A stretch of 64,000 nucleotides of DNA from Bacteroides sedimenti (GTDB lineage Bacteria; Bacteroidota; Bacteroidia; Bacteroidales; Bacteroidaceae). The translations under genes were made by a program, and so were the position numbers. Shown one piece after another: positions 17,453 to 27,268 of this stretch. The stretch is from positions 1,984,001 through 2,048,000 of the forward strand of contig NZ_AP028055.1 of the NCBI RefSeq assembly GCF_040365225.1, written 5' to 3'. The stretch's first letter is position 1, and the number at the start of each line of letters is the position of its first letter. Below the pieces are notes generated by a model. That model was not told where the DNA came from. It did no database searches and saw only the letters and a program-made list of their open reading frames with translations.

Positions 17453-19078
17453 TTATAACCAATCGGGATATTGAACAATCAGTGAGTTGTTCTGTAGTTC
17501 ACTATCAGGAATTGGAAGAATATATGTTTTCTGCAAGAACTTACGATCCTGATAGTCTACATCAATGTATTCGTATTTATCGCCTGTGATCTTGAATCCA
17601 TGGCAACGATAGTTATTATACTCAATATGTGCAAGTTTCCATCTGCGCATATCCCAGAACAATTGTCCTTCGTAAGCCAATTCAACCTTACGTTCATTTC
17701 TGTAATCTTTGAACCATTGATCGCCTGTAGAATTTTTCTCAGGTAGATTAACACGTGCACGAACCTGATTCATCGCACTCTGTGCTTCGCCAATTTTATT
17801 GAGACGATAAGCTGCTTCTGCTTTGTTCAGGAGTACTTCTGCATAACGGATTTCAATCCACGGTTGGGTACTGTTTACTCCCTTAAGATCGGTATGAGAC
17901 TCATCCATCAGTTTTCTTAAGTAATAACCAGTTGTGGTATATCCATAAGTGTAAGGTTGTGCTCTGTATGCCATGAACATACCATAGGTTCCATTCACAG
18001 AGTTCTGCATTACATGACCTTTCCATGTACATCCAGGATAAATAATAGATGCTTTGAAACGAGGTTCAAGTGATTCATAGGGAGGACGAGAAGCATCAGC
18101 TTTATGATACGGAGTCCAGTCCATCTTGGTTCCATCTGCTTTTTCGTAGCATTCAACCATCTCCTGAGTAGGAGTACCTAATCCACCAAATTCATATCCA
18201 TCACTCAGTGGACAATAGTCACGGTCAAAAAGATGATATGGACCAATCTTATTATAATCAAACTCCAGAATAGCCTCTGAGTTATTGCCTGCACAAGCCT
18301 GTGCATAATCACTAACTAATGCAAATTTCCCTGATTTGATCACTTCATCGGCAGCATCGTATGCTTTCTGCCAGCGTTCAGCATACAACATCGCTCTTGA
18401 CTTAAATGCCAAAGCGGCATATTTAGTGAGACGTCCTTTGTCTGCTGATGAAGGCCAAGCTTCAGGAAGGTTTGCTATCGCATAATCCAGATCCGATTCA
18501 ATAAGGTTCCAGGTTTCTTCTGCAGTACTACAAGCTACATCTTTTTTCATCTCTGCCAAATCAGTATGAAGGATTACCCCTCCGTGACGTTTTGCCAGTT
18601 GGAAATAGACAAATGCTCTAAAGAAACGAGTTTGAGCTTCCAATTTAATATTCTGAGCCTCATCAAATTTTGAAAATTTCTTCATTGAGTTCAGAAACTG
18701 GTTCATTCTACGGATTTCGTCATAAGCATCACTCCAGCAATCATAGAAACAACCAGCTGAAGTTACTGTAGTTGGATTAAATACATAATTGTTTGGATGA
18801 CCAGCCTTATGGCCTAACGCATAAGAACCATATTTGAACGCATCTGTCAAACTCTCGGTAAGGCTTCCCTGAAACTGAAGTGAACCAAACTGGCTATATT
18901 TACTCAAATAAGTATAGAATCCGTTCACATATAGATCTGCACTCGCTTCATCTTCCCAAACCACCTTACTAGTAAGAGTGTCTGTCGGGGTAAGATTCAA
19001 CCAGTCATCACAGCTGCTGAATCCAGCTACTAAAGCAGCCAAGATTGTTATTTTGAATATTTTTTTCATTGTTCTCAA
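17453..19078 (-). CDS. SusD/RagB-family outer-membrane glycan-binding lipoprotein
   Basis: 541 residues from the first ATG; the fourth codon (ATG at 19069) is an equal candidate start. The lipoprotein signal ends AGFSSCDDW. SusD features are the N-terminal DWLNLTPTD.L.....W, TPR-like helices in the middle (QTRFFRAFVYFQLAKRHGG) and the C-terminal RN ERKVELAYEGQLFWDMRRWK block followed by YILPIPDSELQNN, all typical for the family. It starts one base after the SusC stop. SusD forms the lid of the SusC transporter and binds the glycan at the cell surface. Confidence 0.96.
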   Translation of the reverse strand: MRTMKKIFKITILAALVAGFSSCDDWLNLTPTDTLTSKVVWEDEASADLYVNGFYTYLSKYSQFGSLQFQGSLTESLTDAFKYGSYALGHKAGHPNNYVFNPTTVTSAGCFYDCWSDAYDEIRRMNQFLNSMKKFSKFDEAQNIKLEAQTRFFRAFVYFQLAKRHGGVILHTDLAEMKKDVACSTAEETWNLIESDLDYAIANLPEAWPSSADKGRLTKYAALAFKSRAMLYAERWQKAYDAADEVIKSGKFALVSDYAQACAGNNSEAILEFDYNKIGPYHLFDRDYCPLSDGYEFGGLGTPTQEMVECYEKADGTKMDWTPYHKADASRPPYESLEPRFKASIIYPGCTWKGHVMQNSVNGTYGMFMAYRAQPYTYGYTTTGYYLRKLMDESHTDLKGVNSTQPWIEIRYAEVLLNKAEAAYRLNKIGEAQSAMNQVRARVNLPEKNSTGDQWFKDYRNERKVELAYEGQLFWDMRRWKLAHIEYNNYRCHGFKITGDKYEYIDVDYQDRKFLQKTYILPIPDSELQNNSLIVQYPDWL

Positions 19079-19079
19079 A

Positions 19080-22000
19080 TTATAATGTTAAACTAACACC
19101 TACAGAAAAAGTTCTTTGTTGTGGATAGTATCCATTGTTAACTCCAGGTTGTTCAGGGTCAATATTATATTTAGTAAGTTCACTGAAGGTCAGAACGTTT
19201 GAACCTTCAACATAGATTCTAAAGTTATTAACACCGCAAGGTTTTACAATGCTTTGTGGCAATGAATAACCCAACTGGAATGTTTTCAAACGTAGGTAAT
19301 CACCTGATCTGTACCAGAAAGTAGATGAATAAGCATTATTGCTGCTCACTGGAACAAGTGACAAACGTGGAAACTCCGCATTTGTATGATCTGGAGTCCA
19401 GGAATTTTCAGCCAAGAATACCGGAGAGTTACCACCGTGATAGAACAATTTTGTAAACGCAGTATTATCCATAATTCCTTGTGAGCCGGTAGCCGAATAA
19501 ACACCAGTCAAAGCTACAGTTCTTCCCAGACCGGATTGTAACAGAATGTCAAAGTCAAATCCTTTCCATGAACCGCTCAAATCAAGCGAAGACTGGAATT
19601 TTGGATAAGCACTCTTACCTACATAACCCATATCCTGAGCATAGGTAATTTTACCATCACCGTTTCTGTCCTTGTATTTAATATAACCAGGAAGCACATT
19701 AGATCCCGGAATAGTAGCATGATTATCAATTTCTTCCTGAGACTGGAAAAGACCTTCAGAAATGAAACCAAGCTGAGCGCCCACTTCCTTACCGGTTAGT
19801 TTCATGTAGTCAGGTGTATTCTCTGAATCACTACCTACATAAAGCCATTTGCGCTTAGCAAGTGTTCCAATCCATTTTACACCATAATTGAAATCACCGA
19901 TACGGTTATTATGAGTGATTGTAAAATCGAAACCACGATAGTCTCTTTTATTTATGTTAGCTACATTGAAATAATATCCACCCATTGAAGGAGGGTATTT
20001 ACCGCTGATAGCAGAGAGTAGATCATATTCGTATTTGTAGAATACATCAAATTCAACGCCTAACAATCCTTTCCATGCAGTGAAATCAACTCCGAGATTA
20101 TAGGTGAGACACTCTGCCCAATGCAAGTTAATATTACCCAATGTAGAAGCATAGATTATACTTTGACTTGCTCCACCTAAGATTACCTGGTTGGTTGATA
20201 CACCCATTAAATCCAAAAACATAAAATCACTAACTGCTGATGTAGCTGTTTTACCAACACCTCCTCTAATCTTCAGGTTGTCAACCCAATCGGTGTTAAA
20301 CCAATCTTCTTTGTTTAATCTCCATCCCAGTGATACTGCCGGCAGATTTGTCCAGCGTGCACCATCCATTCCACTAAACAAATAACTTCCGTCACGACGA
20401 ATGGATACCTCTGCCAAATATTTCTCATCGTAGTCATAATTAACACGACCAACGAATCCTAATACACGTTTATTTCCACTGTAACCAGACAAAACAGGAT
20501 ATTTATCCTGACCTGCACCAGTTTTGTTTGTTATCTTACTCAATTCGTCCAATGCAATAAAATCGAGTCCATAACCGGTTGCTCCCAGTGAATTGCTGAA
20601 TCCGTTACGGGTTTCAACTAATCCAATGGCATTGACTTTATGCTTACCAAATGCTCTGTTGAAGTTAATGCTTGATTGTGTAACAACATTAGTTGAACGA
20701 GCAGCAGATTCTGTTAAAGAAATATTCCCGCTATTATCTGTAAACATGCTATAGGACAACGCCTGTGTTGATGAATTAGGTTTAGACATCAACATTGTTT
20801 TAAATGGAGTAGCTAAACTCTTTCCAAACTGAAAAGACATATCATAAGCTCCCATAAATTTGAAACTTAAACCTTTTAGCCAGGGTGCATCATATTTCAA
20901 AGAGAAATTTGATTGAATAAATGTATTATTATAGTTATTATAACCCGACTCATTTATAGCAGCAAGCGGACTTACCGGAGAAGAATCAGTTGGAGTTGCT
21001 GTATAATATTCCTTCCCCTGATAAGTTATTTTTTCAGGAACATAAGGTAACGCACGTACTGCTTGTTGAGGAATGTTGTGCCAATCATCCGGATTAGCTG
21101 AATATCTTGGATTTTCACGTTTTTCAATGCGTCCGGAGATACCTAATTCCATGGACAGGTTATCGGTAATTTTAGCATCGATATTAGAACGAAGGTTAAA
21201 ACGATCGTAATTAAAATTATCCACATTACCATCTTGAGTAAATGTACCTACTGATGTAAAGAAACGAACTTTCTCAGTACCTCCGGTTGCACTTACGTTG
21301 TGATGCATGTTTGTTCCAACACCAAATACTTTTTTGTACCAGTTAGTATTTCCCCAACCGTCTTCACCGTTTATCATTTTCTGTACATGGTCTGTAGTGA
21401 AAACAGGTTGATCACCATCCAAAACTCTCGCATTATTGTACCAGTATGCATATCCAGGACCATCGAGCCACTTAATCTGTTTGGCATTCTGACTTATACC
21501 GTAGGAACCAGTATAGCTGATACGAGGTTTTTCCACTTTACCTTTTTTGGTAGTTACAATAACAACTGCCGATGCATCAAGTCCATATACAGCAGCCGAA
21601 GTTGCATCCTTCAACACAGAAACCGATTCAATTTCGTTTGGATCAATTTCATTAAAACTTCTCTGAACTCCATCCACAATGTAAGTTGCACTCTGGCCAC
21701 GTACAAGTAATGATGCAGCATCACTACCCGGCTGACCCGAAGTCTGCAGCATAGTAACACCTGCCACACGAGTACCAACCACGTTTGTTATACCCATTGT
21801 TGGAGCCTTAAGCATTTCTTTATCAGACATGGTTGATACAGATCCGGTAACGCTGACACGTTTCTGCGTTCCATAACCTACTACAACCACTTCATCCAAC
21901 GACAAAGCATTTTCTTTCAGAACTACATTAAGTTTAGTTCTGCCTTTCAGAGCAATTTCCTGTTTGTCAAAACCAACGAAAGTAAACACCAATGTAACAT

Positions 22001-22214
22001 TGGCATTAGGCACCTTTAGTTGATACTGTCCGTTCAAATCGGTAATTGCTCCATTTGTTGTCCCCTTAACAGCCACAGAAGCCCCTATCAAAGGATCGTT
22101 CTGAGAGTCGGTGACAACACCGGTAACACTCACCTGAGCGTGCATACTCATCAAGAACAACGAGCATACGAAAGAAGCCAGTAGCCTCCCTCCCCATTTT
22201 AATTGTCTTTTCAT
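19080..22214 (-). CDS. SusC/RagA-family TonB-linked outer-membrane transporter
   Basis: 1044 residues with signal peptide (SLFLMSMHAQ). A carboxypeptidase-like domain covers about 27-105 (VTGVVTDSQNDPLIGASVAVKGT). It is followed by a TonB-box-like stretch LDEVVVVGYGTQ, a plug domain with LLVRGQSATYIVDGV and NEIESVSVLKDATSAAVYG, and a long beta-barrel ending ...RTFSVGVSLTL with a terminal aromatic/hydrophobic pattern. The protein imports oligosaccharides through the outer membrane using TonB energy, paired with SusD next door. It has no N-terminal signalling extension, so the transporter is not linked to an ECF sigma/anti-sigma pair. Confidence 0.96.
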   Translation of the reverse strand: MKRQLKWGGRLLASFVCSLFLMSMHAQVSVTGVVTDSQNDPLIGASVAVKGTTNGAITDLNGQYQLKVPNANVTLVFTFVGFDKQEIALKGRTKLNVVLKENALSLDEVVVVGYGTQKRVSVTGSVSTMSDKEMLKAPTMGITNVVGTRVAGVTMLQTSGQPGSDAASLLVRGQSATYIVDGVQRSFNEIDPNEIESVSVLKDATSAAVYGLDASAVVIVTTKKGKVEKPRISYTGSYGISQNAKQIKWLDGPGYAYWYNNARVLDGDQPVFTTDHVQKMINGEDGWGNTNWYKKVFGVGTNMHHNVSATGGTEKVRFFTSVGTFTQDGNVDNFNYDRFNLRSNIDAKITDNLSMELGISGRIEKRENPRYSANPDDWHNIPQQAVRALPYVPEKITYQGKEYYTATPTDSSPVSPLAAINESGYNNYNNTFIQSNFSLKYDAPWLKGLSFKFMGAYDMSFQFGKSLATPFKTMLMSKPNSSTQALSYSMFTDNSGNISLTESAARSTNVVTQSSINFNRAFGKHKVNAIGLVETRNGFSNSLGATGYGLDFIALDELSKITNKTGAGQDKYPVLSGYSGNKRVLGFVGRVNYDYDEKYLAEVSIRRDGSYLFSGMDGARWTNLPAVSLGWRLNKEDWFNTDWVDNLKIRGGVGKTATSAVSDFMFLDLMGVSTNQVILGGASQSIIYASTLGNINLHWAECLTYNLGVDFTAWKGLLGVEFDVFYKYEYDLLSAISGKYPPSMGGYYFNVANINKRDYRGFDFTITHNNRIGDFNYGVKWIGTLAKRKWLYVGSDSENTPDYMKLTGKEVGAQLGFISEGLFQSQEEIDNHATIPGSNVLPGYIKYKDRNGDGKITYAQDMGYVGKSAYPKFQSSLDLSGSWKGFDFDILLQSGLGRTVALTGVYSATGSQGIMDNTAFTKLFYHGGNSPVFLAENSWTPDHTNAEFPRLSLVPVSSNNAYSSTFWYRSGDYLRLKTFQLGYSLPQSIVKPCGVNNFRIYVEGSNVLTFSELTKYNIDPEQPGVNNGYYPQQRTFSVGVSLTL

Positions 22215-22277
22215 ATTACATAATTTTAAGGTAAATAAAATTGTTTTTCATTATTATTTATTCTTTAAGATGGATTT

Positions 22278-23357
22278 TCAAATACGAAAATGTTCCCGAT
22301 AACGTTCATACAAATGTCCGGCCTGTAAATAGGTGGAATTTGGGCTCATAAAATGAGAGAACTCAAATGTAATGGCATTTTCCATGCCTGCTTTCCGGGC
22401 AGCTTCCAGCTTCAGCAATAGTTTTTCCCATTTAATTGGAAGGAAACGGATAGGCATATCTCTGTCGAACGATTCAATATTTGTCCAGCATTTTATGCCG
22501 TATTTATCTGCCAGTTTTTTATTGACGACCAGATAATCATATAATTCATGGTAATCAACCTGTCCATCCTGAAAAGCCATGATGTCGACAGCTCCCTGTA
22601 CATTATTCAGGATTTCATCCCATTCTTCCTCGTGTTCCTTTACAGAAAGAGCTTTGTCACCACTCATTACCTGGTCTGTTTTAACTCCGTGGATGTAAGG
22701 AGAAACGAGGGTTGTCAAATTACCGGATACCTCTTTGGCGTGTTTACCAACTTCTGCGTAGATTTTAGACATATTTTTGGTTCTACGGCTAATTTCCTGA
22801 GATAAGTACCATCCTTGGAATGATTTATGGTGTCCGTACTTCTTCCATACTTCATCAATCAGATGCATATTCAAATCTATCTCTTTTTGGAACTTTCCTT
22901 CAATCCAGTATTTCCCTGAATCGTACATTCCGAAGTAGAATGCCATGCCATGCTTGTCAGCCAAGGTAAGGAACATTTCTACCAAGTCAACAGGTGGATA
23001 ATAAACATCTTCTCCTTTAAGAATAGATTCGAATGGTGCTGCAATCCAGCGCGCCAATCCCGAACGGATCATTACCACTGTATTGATCCCCATTTTTTTC
23101 ATAGCCAGGAAATCTTTGTCCCAATCTTTCACTCCCCAGTTCTGATGCGGGATGTCCCAGCTGACTTCATCAAGAAAAGTGGCGCGAATCGGCATTCCCT
23201 TCATCACGTTTGGTGTAACAAACGAGTCTTTATTAAAAGTATTAAAAGCTGACTGAGTTGATTCAATTGCCTTACCCGAAGCAAAAAGCTTCTGACCAGC
23301 TAGCAATGAAGATGCAGCTAATACTCCTTTTAAGAAATTTCTACGTTGATTCATCAT
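22278..23357 (-). CDS. Tat-exported DUF4434 TIM-barrel protein, copy B
   Basis: 359 residues starting MMNQRRNFLKGVLAASSLL, a twin-arginine-type signal (RRNFLK). The mature part is a TIM-barrel-like DUF4434 domain: LDEVSWDIPHQNWG, DFLAMKKMGINTVVMIRSG, FYFGMYDSGKYW, GWYLSQEISRR (Glu188), CWTNIESFDRD (Glu295), ITFEFSHFMSP (Glu332). It is paralogous to 26143-27246, and all three Glu positions are kept. Glu188 on a presumed strand 4 and Glu295 on a presumed strand 7 would fit the acid/base and nucleophile of a retaining clan-A glycosidase, but I know of no biochemical proof for the family. It lies 64 bp upstream of SusC and 5 bp downstream of the epimerase gene. Confidence 0.82.
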   Translation of the reverse strand: MMNQRRNFLKGVLAASSLLAGQKLFASGKAIESTQSAFNTFNKDSFVTPNVMKGMPIRATFLDEVSWDIPHQNWGVKDWDKDFLAMKKMGINTVVMIRSGLARWIAAPFESILKGEDVYYPPVDLVEMFLTLADKHGMAFYFGMYDSGKYWIEGKFQKEIDLNMHLIDEVWKKYGHHKSFQGWYLSQEISRRTKNMSKIYAEVGKHAKEVSGNLTTLVSPYIHGVKTDQVMSGDKALSVKEHEEEWDEILNNVQGAVDIMAFQDGQVDYHELYDYLVVNKKLADKYGIKCWTNIESFDRDMPIRFLPIKWEKLLLKLEAARKAGMENAITFEFSHFMSPNSTYLQAGHLYERYREHFRI

Positions 23358-23361
23358 TTTT

Positions 23362-24579
23362 TTAAGTTAGAATATTTTTTTTGCAATTTATAAAATCTGT
23401 AACCAGAGTTTTGTTTTCCAATTGTTCAAGCACTTGCCAACATTGGTATAGACCACGGGGAACGTGGAAGCATCCTTTCCATTTTCCGCCTTTGAGTGAA
23501 AGAAGCACTTCTCCACGACGATTCAGATAACCATACCATTCAGGGTGCTTAGGGTCTTTGAAGTGAGTCCAAACATAATTGTGTATCTTCTCAAACCACT
23601 CAAGACATTCCTGAGAACCGGTTAATTGGTATCCTTTCAATAAGGAGATCAATGATTCAATATGTACCCACCAAAGTTTTTGATCCCATTCCAATTGTTG
23701 TGTAGGACGTCCCAAGCGATCCATGAAATAGAAAATGCCACCATACTCCTTATCCCAACCGTACTCAAGCATGGTAAGCGTGATGTCTTTCGCCTTTTCA
23801 ATTAAATCCTGACGATTGAGTCGTTTGCCCAGATCCATAATAAACCACATGGCCTCGATAGCATGTCCCGGATTAACCAATCGTCCATCGAATGTATCCG
23901 ATAATTCACCCTCTGTTGTTACATTCTCAATAATGATTCCTCCCAGTTCAGGACGATAAAATACATCCATAACCTCGTGGATACATGTATCAATTGTTTG
24001 ATTCAGAAAATCCTTGTCAAGCAGGTGTTCTATCTCCAAAGAGAGGTTACAAAGTATCATTGGGAGAGCAAAGTTCTTCAGATTGCGGGTTCCGGGATAC
24101 ATTTTGTTCCATTTTCCTTTTGGATTAGCAGTCTTTGAAAGGATTATCTCAAAGGTCTTGCGTGCAATTTCCGCATACTCCTGATTACCGGTAGCCAGAC
24201 TAAGCTGCCCGAATGCCATTGTTGCAAAAGTGTATGAGAAAATATTATAGGGTTCAATCAATGGATTACCTTCGCGGTCGAGTGAAAAATACCAGTTATA
24301 GTTACCATCATGGCCATATTTCTTCATGAATTCGCCACCTTGTACTGCGCAATCCAGCCATTCCTGACGTTTTTCCACTTTATTATAAAGCATTGAAAAC
24401 ATCCAGACTTCTCTTCCTTGCAACCAGATAAATTTATCTGTGTCAAAAACAGAGCCGTCTCTCTCAAGACAAGTGAAATATCCTCCGAATTCTTTATCCT
24501 GTGATTTGTCAAGCCAGAAAGGGAGAACATGTTCAAGGAGTTCATCCTTGTATTGTTTTGCTAAACTATTAAAATCCAT
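23362..24579 (-). CDS. N-acylglucosamine 2-epimerase (AGE) family protein
   Basis: 405 residues, no signal, so cytoplasmic. It is an alpha/alpha barrel with GREVWMFSMLYN (Arg56), NPGHAIEAMW (His239), KLWWVHIESL (His306) and the C-terminal KGCFHVPRGL (His372). The KGCFHVPR block is close to that of mammalian renin-binding protein / GlcNAc 2-epimerase, favouring interconversion of GlcNAc and ManNAc over the cellobiose-epimerase branch. The neighbouring sugar-porter permease suggests it processes a monosaccharide after import. Specificity among AGE members cannot be fixed by eye, and mannose or mannobiose epimerase activity remains possible. Confidence 0.88.
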   Translation of the reverse strand: MDFNSLAKQYKDELLEHVLPFWLDKSQDKEFGGYFTCLERDGSVFDTDKFIWLQGREVWMFSMLYNKVEKRQEWLDCAVQGGEFMKKYGHDGNYNWYFSLDREGNPLIEPYNIFSYTFATMAFGQLSLATGNQEYAEIARKTFEIILSKTANPKGKWNKMYPGTRNLKNFALPMILCNLSLEIEHLLDKDFLNQTIDTCIHEVMDVFYRPELGGIIIENVTTEGELSDTFDGRLVNPGHAIEAMWFIMDLGKRLNRQDLIEKAKDITLTMLEYGWDKEYGGIFYFMDRLGRPTQQLEWDQKLWWVHIESLISLLKGYQLTGSQECLEWFEKIHNYVWTHFKDPKHPEWYGYLNRRGEVLLSLKGGKWKGCFHVPRGLYQCWQVLEQLENKTLVTDFINCKKNILT

Positions 24580-24665
24580 AATTGTTATAATTTAATTTTT
24601 ATATAGCGTTCAATTTATATTTAGACCTACACCTTTCTATAAAAAAGAGTAGATATTATTAACGT

Positions 24666-24696
24666 TAAATGTAGGGAATTACTTGCCTAAGTAATT
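24666..24696 (-). promoter_or_regulatory. Palindrome with near-consensus -7 box upstream of the epimerase gene
   Basis: The 155-bp gap between the permease and epimerase genes contains a perfect 8-bp inverted repeat AATTACTT/AAGTAATT (24677-24684 and 24689-24696, 4-nt spacer). Just downstream on the minus strand is TACATTTA (24673-24666), 7 of 8 matches to TAnnTTTG. There is no T run, so it is not a terminator. An operator next to an internal promoter is a reasonable reading. Confidence 0.4.
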
Positions 24697-24734
24697 ACTC
24701 AAGCACAACTATTGTTTATATTTATTATCTTATT

Positions 24735-26135
24735 TTATTTATCCCACATCTTCTCAATCTCTTCCAGAGATTTACCAGTTGTTTCGGGAACTAATTTCCA
24801 AATGATCAACATATATGGCACACACATCACGGCAAAAAGAATAAATGTTCCTGCCGGAGTCAGATTTTCGAGCATCCAGGGAGTAAGCTGTCCAATCAGA
24901 TAAGTTCCAACCCAGAGGGAGAATCCGGCAATAGACATGGCCAGTCCCCGAACTTTGATAGGATACATTTCTGAAAGGAGTACCCAGATGACTGCACAGA
25001 TTGAAACGGCACAACAAAATATATAAAAAAGGAAACATATTAAAAGGAACAGGTTCGGAATTCCCAATGCTTCTCCTTGTGTAAAGTAGAACGCAATGAG
25101 AATAAGGCTTAGAATCATACCAGATACTCCGTAATATACCAATTTTTTTCTGCCCACTTTATCAATAATCAACATTGCCAAAACGGTAGTCAACATATTT
25201 ACAGCCCCTACCAAAACCTGATAGAATAATGAGTCACCATTTGACAGACCGCTGCTTTCAAAAATAGTGGGGCCATAGTAAAGCACTGCATTTACCCCCA
25301 TGAATTGTCCTAGGATTGCAATGCCCACACCAATCAATACAGCTTTCATTATTCCCGGTTTCAGAATGAACTTCCATTCCGATTTTGTTTCGGTATGTGA
25401 AGCCGCGCGGGTTGCAGCCAATTCGGTCTGAGCATCATTCTCATTACCATAAATGCGTTGTAAAATATGTTTTGCACTCGACTCTTTTTTCTTGAGAATC
25501 AACCAGCGAGGACTTTCGGGTATAAAGAAAATAATGAAGAAGAATATTAATGCAGGAACAGATTCCATACCCAACATACCTCTCCATGCCTCTGTATGGA
25601 AAACCTTCAGCATTAGAGGATGAGTCAGTTTTTCAGCTCCATCGATAGAATATTGCAGCAACCAGTAGTTTACCAGATACGCACCAAGGAAACCAACTGT
25701 TACAGCCAACTGATAGAGTGAAACAAGCTGTCCTCTGTATTTGGGAACAGAAACTTCTGAGATATAAAGCGGAGAGATGATTGAAACAACACCGATACCA
25801 ACGCCACCGATAATCCGATAGAAAACCAGTTCGTTAAAAGTGCCAGAGATGGCGCATCCGATACCCGATACTGAGAAGAGAATCGCCGACAGAATCATGG
25901 TTTTTTTTCTGCCAAATGAATCACTCAGAACTCCGGCACACATAACTCCGATAATCGATCCTACCAATGCACAACCTACAAACCACCCTTGCTGAATGGA
26001 GTCAAGAGAAAATAACGAGGCTACCTGTGCGATAGTGCCAGAAATTACAGCCGTATCATAGCCGAATAGGAAACCTCCTACTGCGGCTACGAACGACAAG
26101 AAAACCACATAACTAATATTAACCGTCTGTTTCAT
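24735..26135 (-). CDS. Sugar-porter family MFS permease (XylE-like)
   Basis: 466 residues with twelve hydrophobic helices and sugar-porter signatures: GFLFGYDTAVISG in helix 1, DSFGRKK between helices 2 and 3, PESPRWLILKKKE after helix 6, DKVGRKK in the second half, and PETTGKSLEEIE at the C-terminus. These proteins carry hexoses or pentoses across the inner membrane by proton symport. With the AGE-family enzyme immediately downstream it probably imports the monosaccharide released in the periplasm; GlcNAc or ManNAc is a guess from that context. Confidence 0.92.
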   Translation of the reverse strand: MKQTVNISYVVFLSFVAAVGGFLFGYDTAVISGTIAQVASLFSLDSIQQGWFVGCALVGSIIGVMCAGVLSDSFGRKKTMILSAILFSVSGIGCAISGTFNELVFYRIIGGVGIGVVSIISPLYISEVSVPKYRGQLVSLYQLAVTVGFLGAYLVNYWLLQYSIDGAEKLTHPLMLKVFHTEAWRGMLGMESVPALIFFFIIFFIPESPRWLILKKKESSAKHILQRIYGNENDAQTELAATRAASHTETKSEWKFILKPGIMKAVLIGVGIAILGQFMGVNAVLYYGPTIFESSGLSNGDSLFYQVLVGAVNMLTTVLAMLIIDKVGRKKLVYYGVSGMILSLILIAFYFTQGEALGIPNLFLLICFLFYIFCCAVSICAVIWVLLSEMYPIKVRGLAMSIAGFSLWVGTYLIGQLTPWMLENLTPAGTFILFAVMCVPYMLIIWKLVPETTGKSLEEIEKMWDK

Positions 26136-26142
26136 CGAGATT

Positions 26143-27246
26143 TTATTTAAGTCTGAAATATTCTTTGTAACGATCGTAAAGATGTCCGGCCTGAGAATAA
26201 GCTGACTGAGGACTCATAAAATGAGAGAACTCAAAAGTGATAGCTTTATCATATCCGGCACGTTTGGCTGCTTCAAGTTTCAGGCGAAGTTTGTCGAACT
26301 TGATTGGGAGAAACTTGATTGGCATATCCCGGTCAAACGATTCAGCATTCGTCCAGCATTCCATTTTGTATTTATCAGCCAGTTTTTTATTTACCGAGAA
26401 GAATGCATCCAGTTCATCATAATCAATATGTCCGTCCTGGAAAGCACAGGCATCAACCACATCATGGATACCATCAAAGATCTCATTCCACTCCTTTTCA
26501 TGTTGTTCAACAGAAACTGCATCGTTCTTACTCAAAGAAGAGCCACTTGCCATCACCGCTTTCTTTCCGTCAATCCAAGGTGAAATAAAGGTTGGCAATC
26601 CTCCTGAAACATCTTTGCATTGCTTACCCATAGAATGAAATGCGCCGATGGCGCCTTTGGTTGCACGACTAATTTCACCACTTATGTACCATCCACCAAA
26701 GCTTTTATACTTCGAACCGTATTTTTTCCATACCTCGTCAATAACATACTTGTTATCTTCCACTTCCCAGGTCATATCGCCGGTATCCCAATAACGGCCG
26801 GAATCGTATAATCCAAAATAAAACTTCATGCCATACTTCTCGGCAAGGCGTAGATACATATCCAATAGATCGACCGACGGCATATAACATCCTTTTTTCT
26901 TTAGCAGATATTCAGATGGATAAGTTATGAATTTACGGTATCCGGAACGGATCATTATTACGGTATCAATCCCCATGCTTTTCATGTACCTGAAATCCAG
27001 GTCCCACTCCTTCTCTCCCCAGTTCTGATGAGGGATATCATGTGATATCTCATCTAGGAAGGTTCCAGTAATCTTCAGTCCATTATTTTTAGGCACAATC
27101 AATTTACTCTCAACAGAGCTGTCGAGTCTTAATTTCCCCGCCTGGTCCATATCCTCTTCCTTAAATCCCATCAACGAAGGGATAACCATTGCCGAAGCGC
27201 CAGCCAGTGCTGCTTTTTTAAGGAAATTTCTGCGTTCGTTTTCCAT
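26143..27246 (-). CDS. Tat-exported DUF4434 TIM-barrel protein, copy A
   Basis: Start placed at the ATG at 27246 (MENERRNFLKKAALAGASAMV), which gives a proper twin-arginine signal. The frame is open 28 codons upstream, but that extension would overlap the preceding gene and precede the signal. 367 residues. The same family as 22278-23357, with shared blocks LDEISHDIPHQNWG, IDTVIMIRSG, FYFGLYDSGRYW, GGWYISGEISR, CWTNAESFDRDMPIKFLP and TFEFSHFMSP, so the three Glu positions noted for copy B are conserved. The two copies flank the permease and epimerase genes, suggesting duplication within the locus. Probable periplasmic glycosidase-like enzyme, unproven. Confidence 0.82.
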   Translation of the reverse strand: MENERRNFLKKAALAGASAMVIPSLMGFKEEDMDQAGKLRLDSSVESKLIVPKNNGLKITGTFLDEISHDIPHQNWGEKEWDLDFRYMKSMGIDTVIMIRSGYRKFITYPSEYLLKKKGCYMPSVDLLDMYLRLAEKYGMKFYFGLYDSGRYWDTGDMTWEVEDNKYVIDEVWKKYGSKYKSFGGWYISGEISRATKGAIGAFHSMGKQCKDVSGGLPTFISPWIDGKKAVMASGSSLSKNDAVSVEQHEKEWNEIFDGIHDVVDACAFQDGHIDYDELDAFFSVNKKLADKYKMECWTNAESFDRDMPIKFLPIKFDKLRLKLEAAKRAGYDKAITFEFSHFMSPQSAYSQAGHLYDRYKEYFRLK

Positions 27247-27268
27247 AATATTTTTTAATATGTTAGTT

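Noticed and set aside
8587..24579. A sialic-acid catabolic locus (SASA plus GlcNAc/ManNAc epimerase plus permease)
   Set aside because: No sialidase and no N-acetylneuraminate lyase is present, and the phosphodiester-related enzymes do not fit; sialic acid remains possible only as a minor component.
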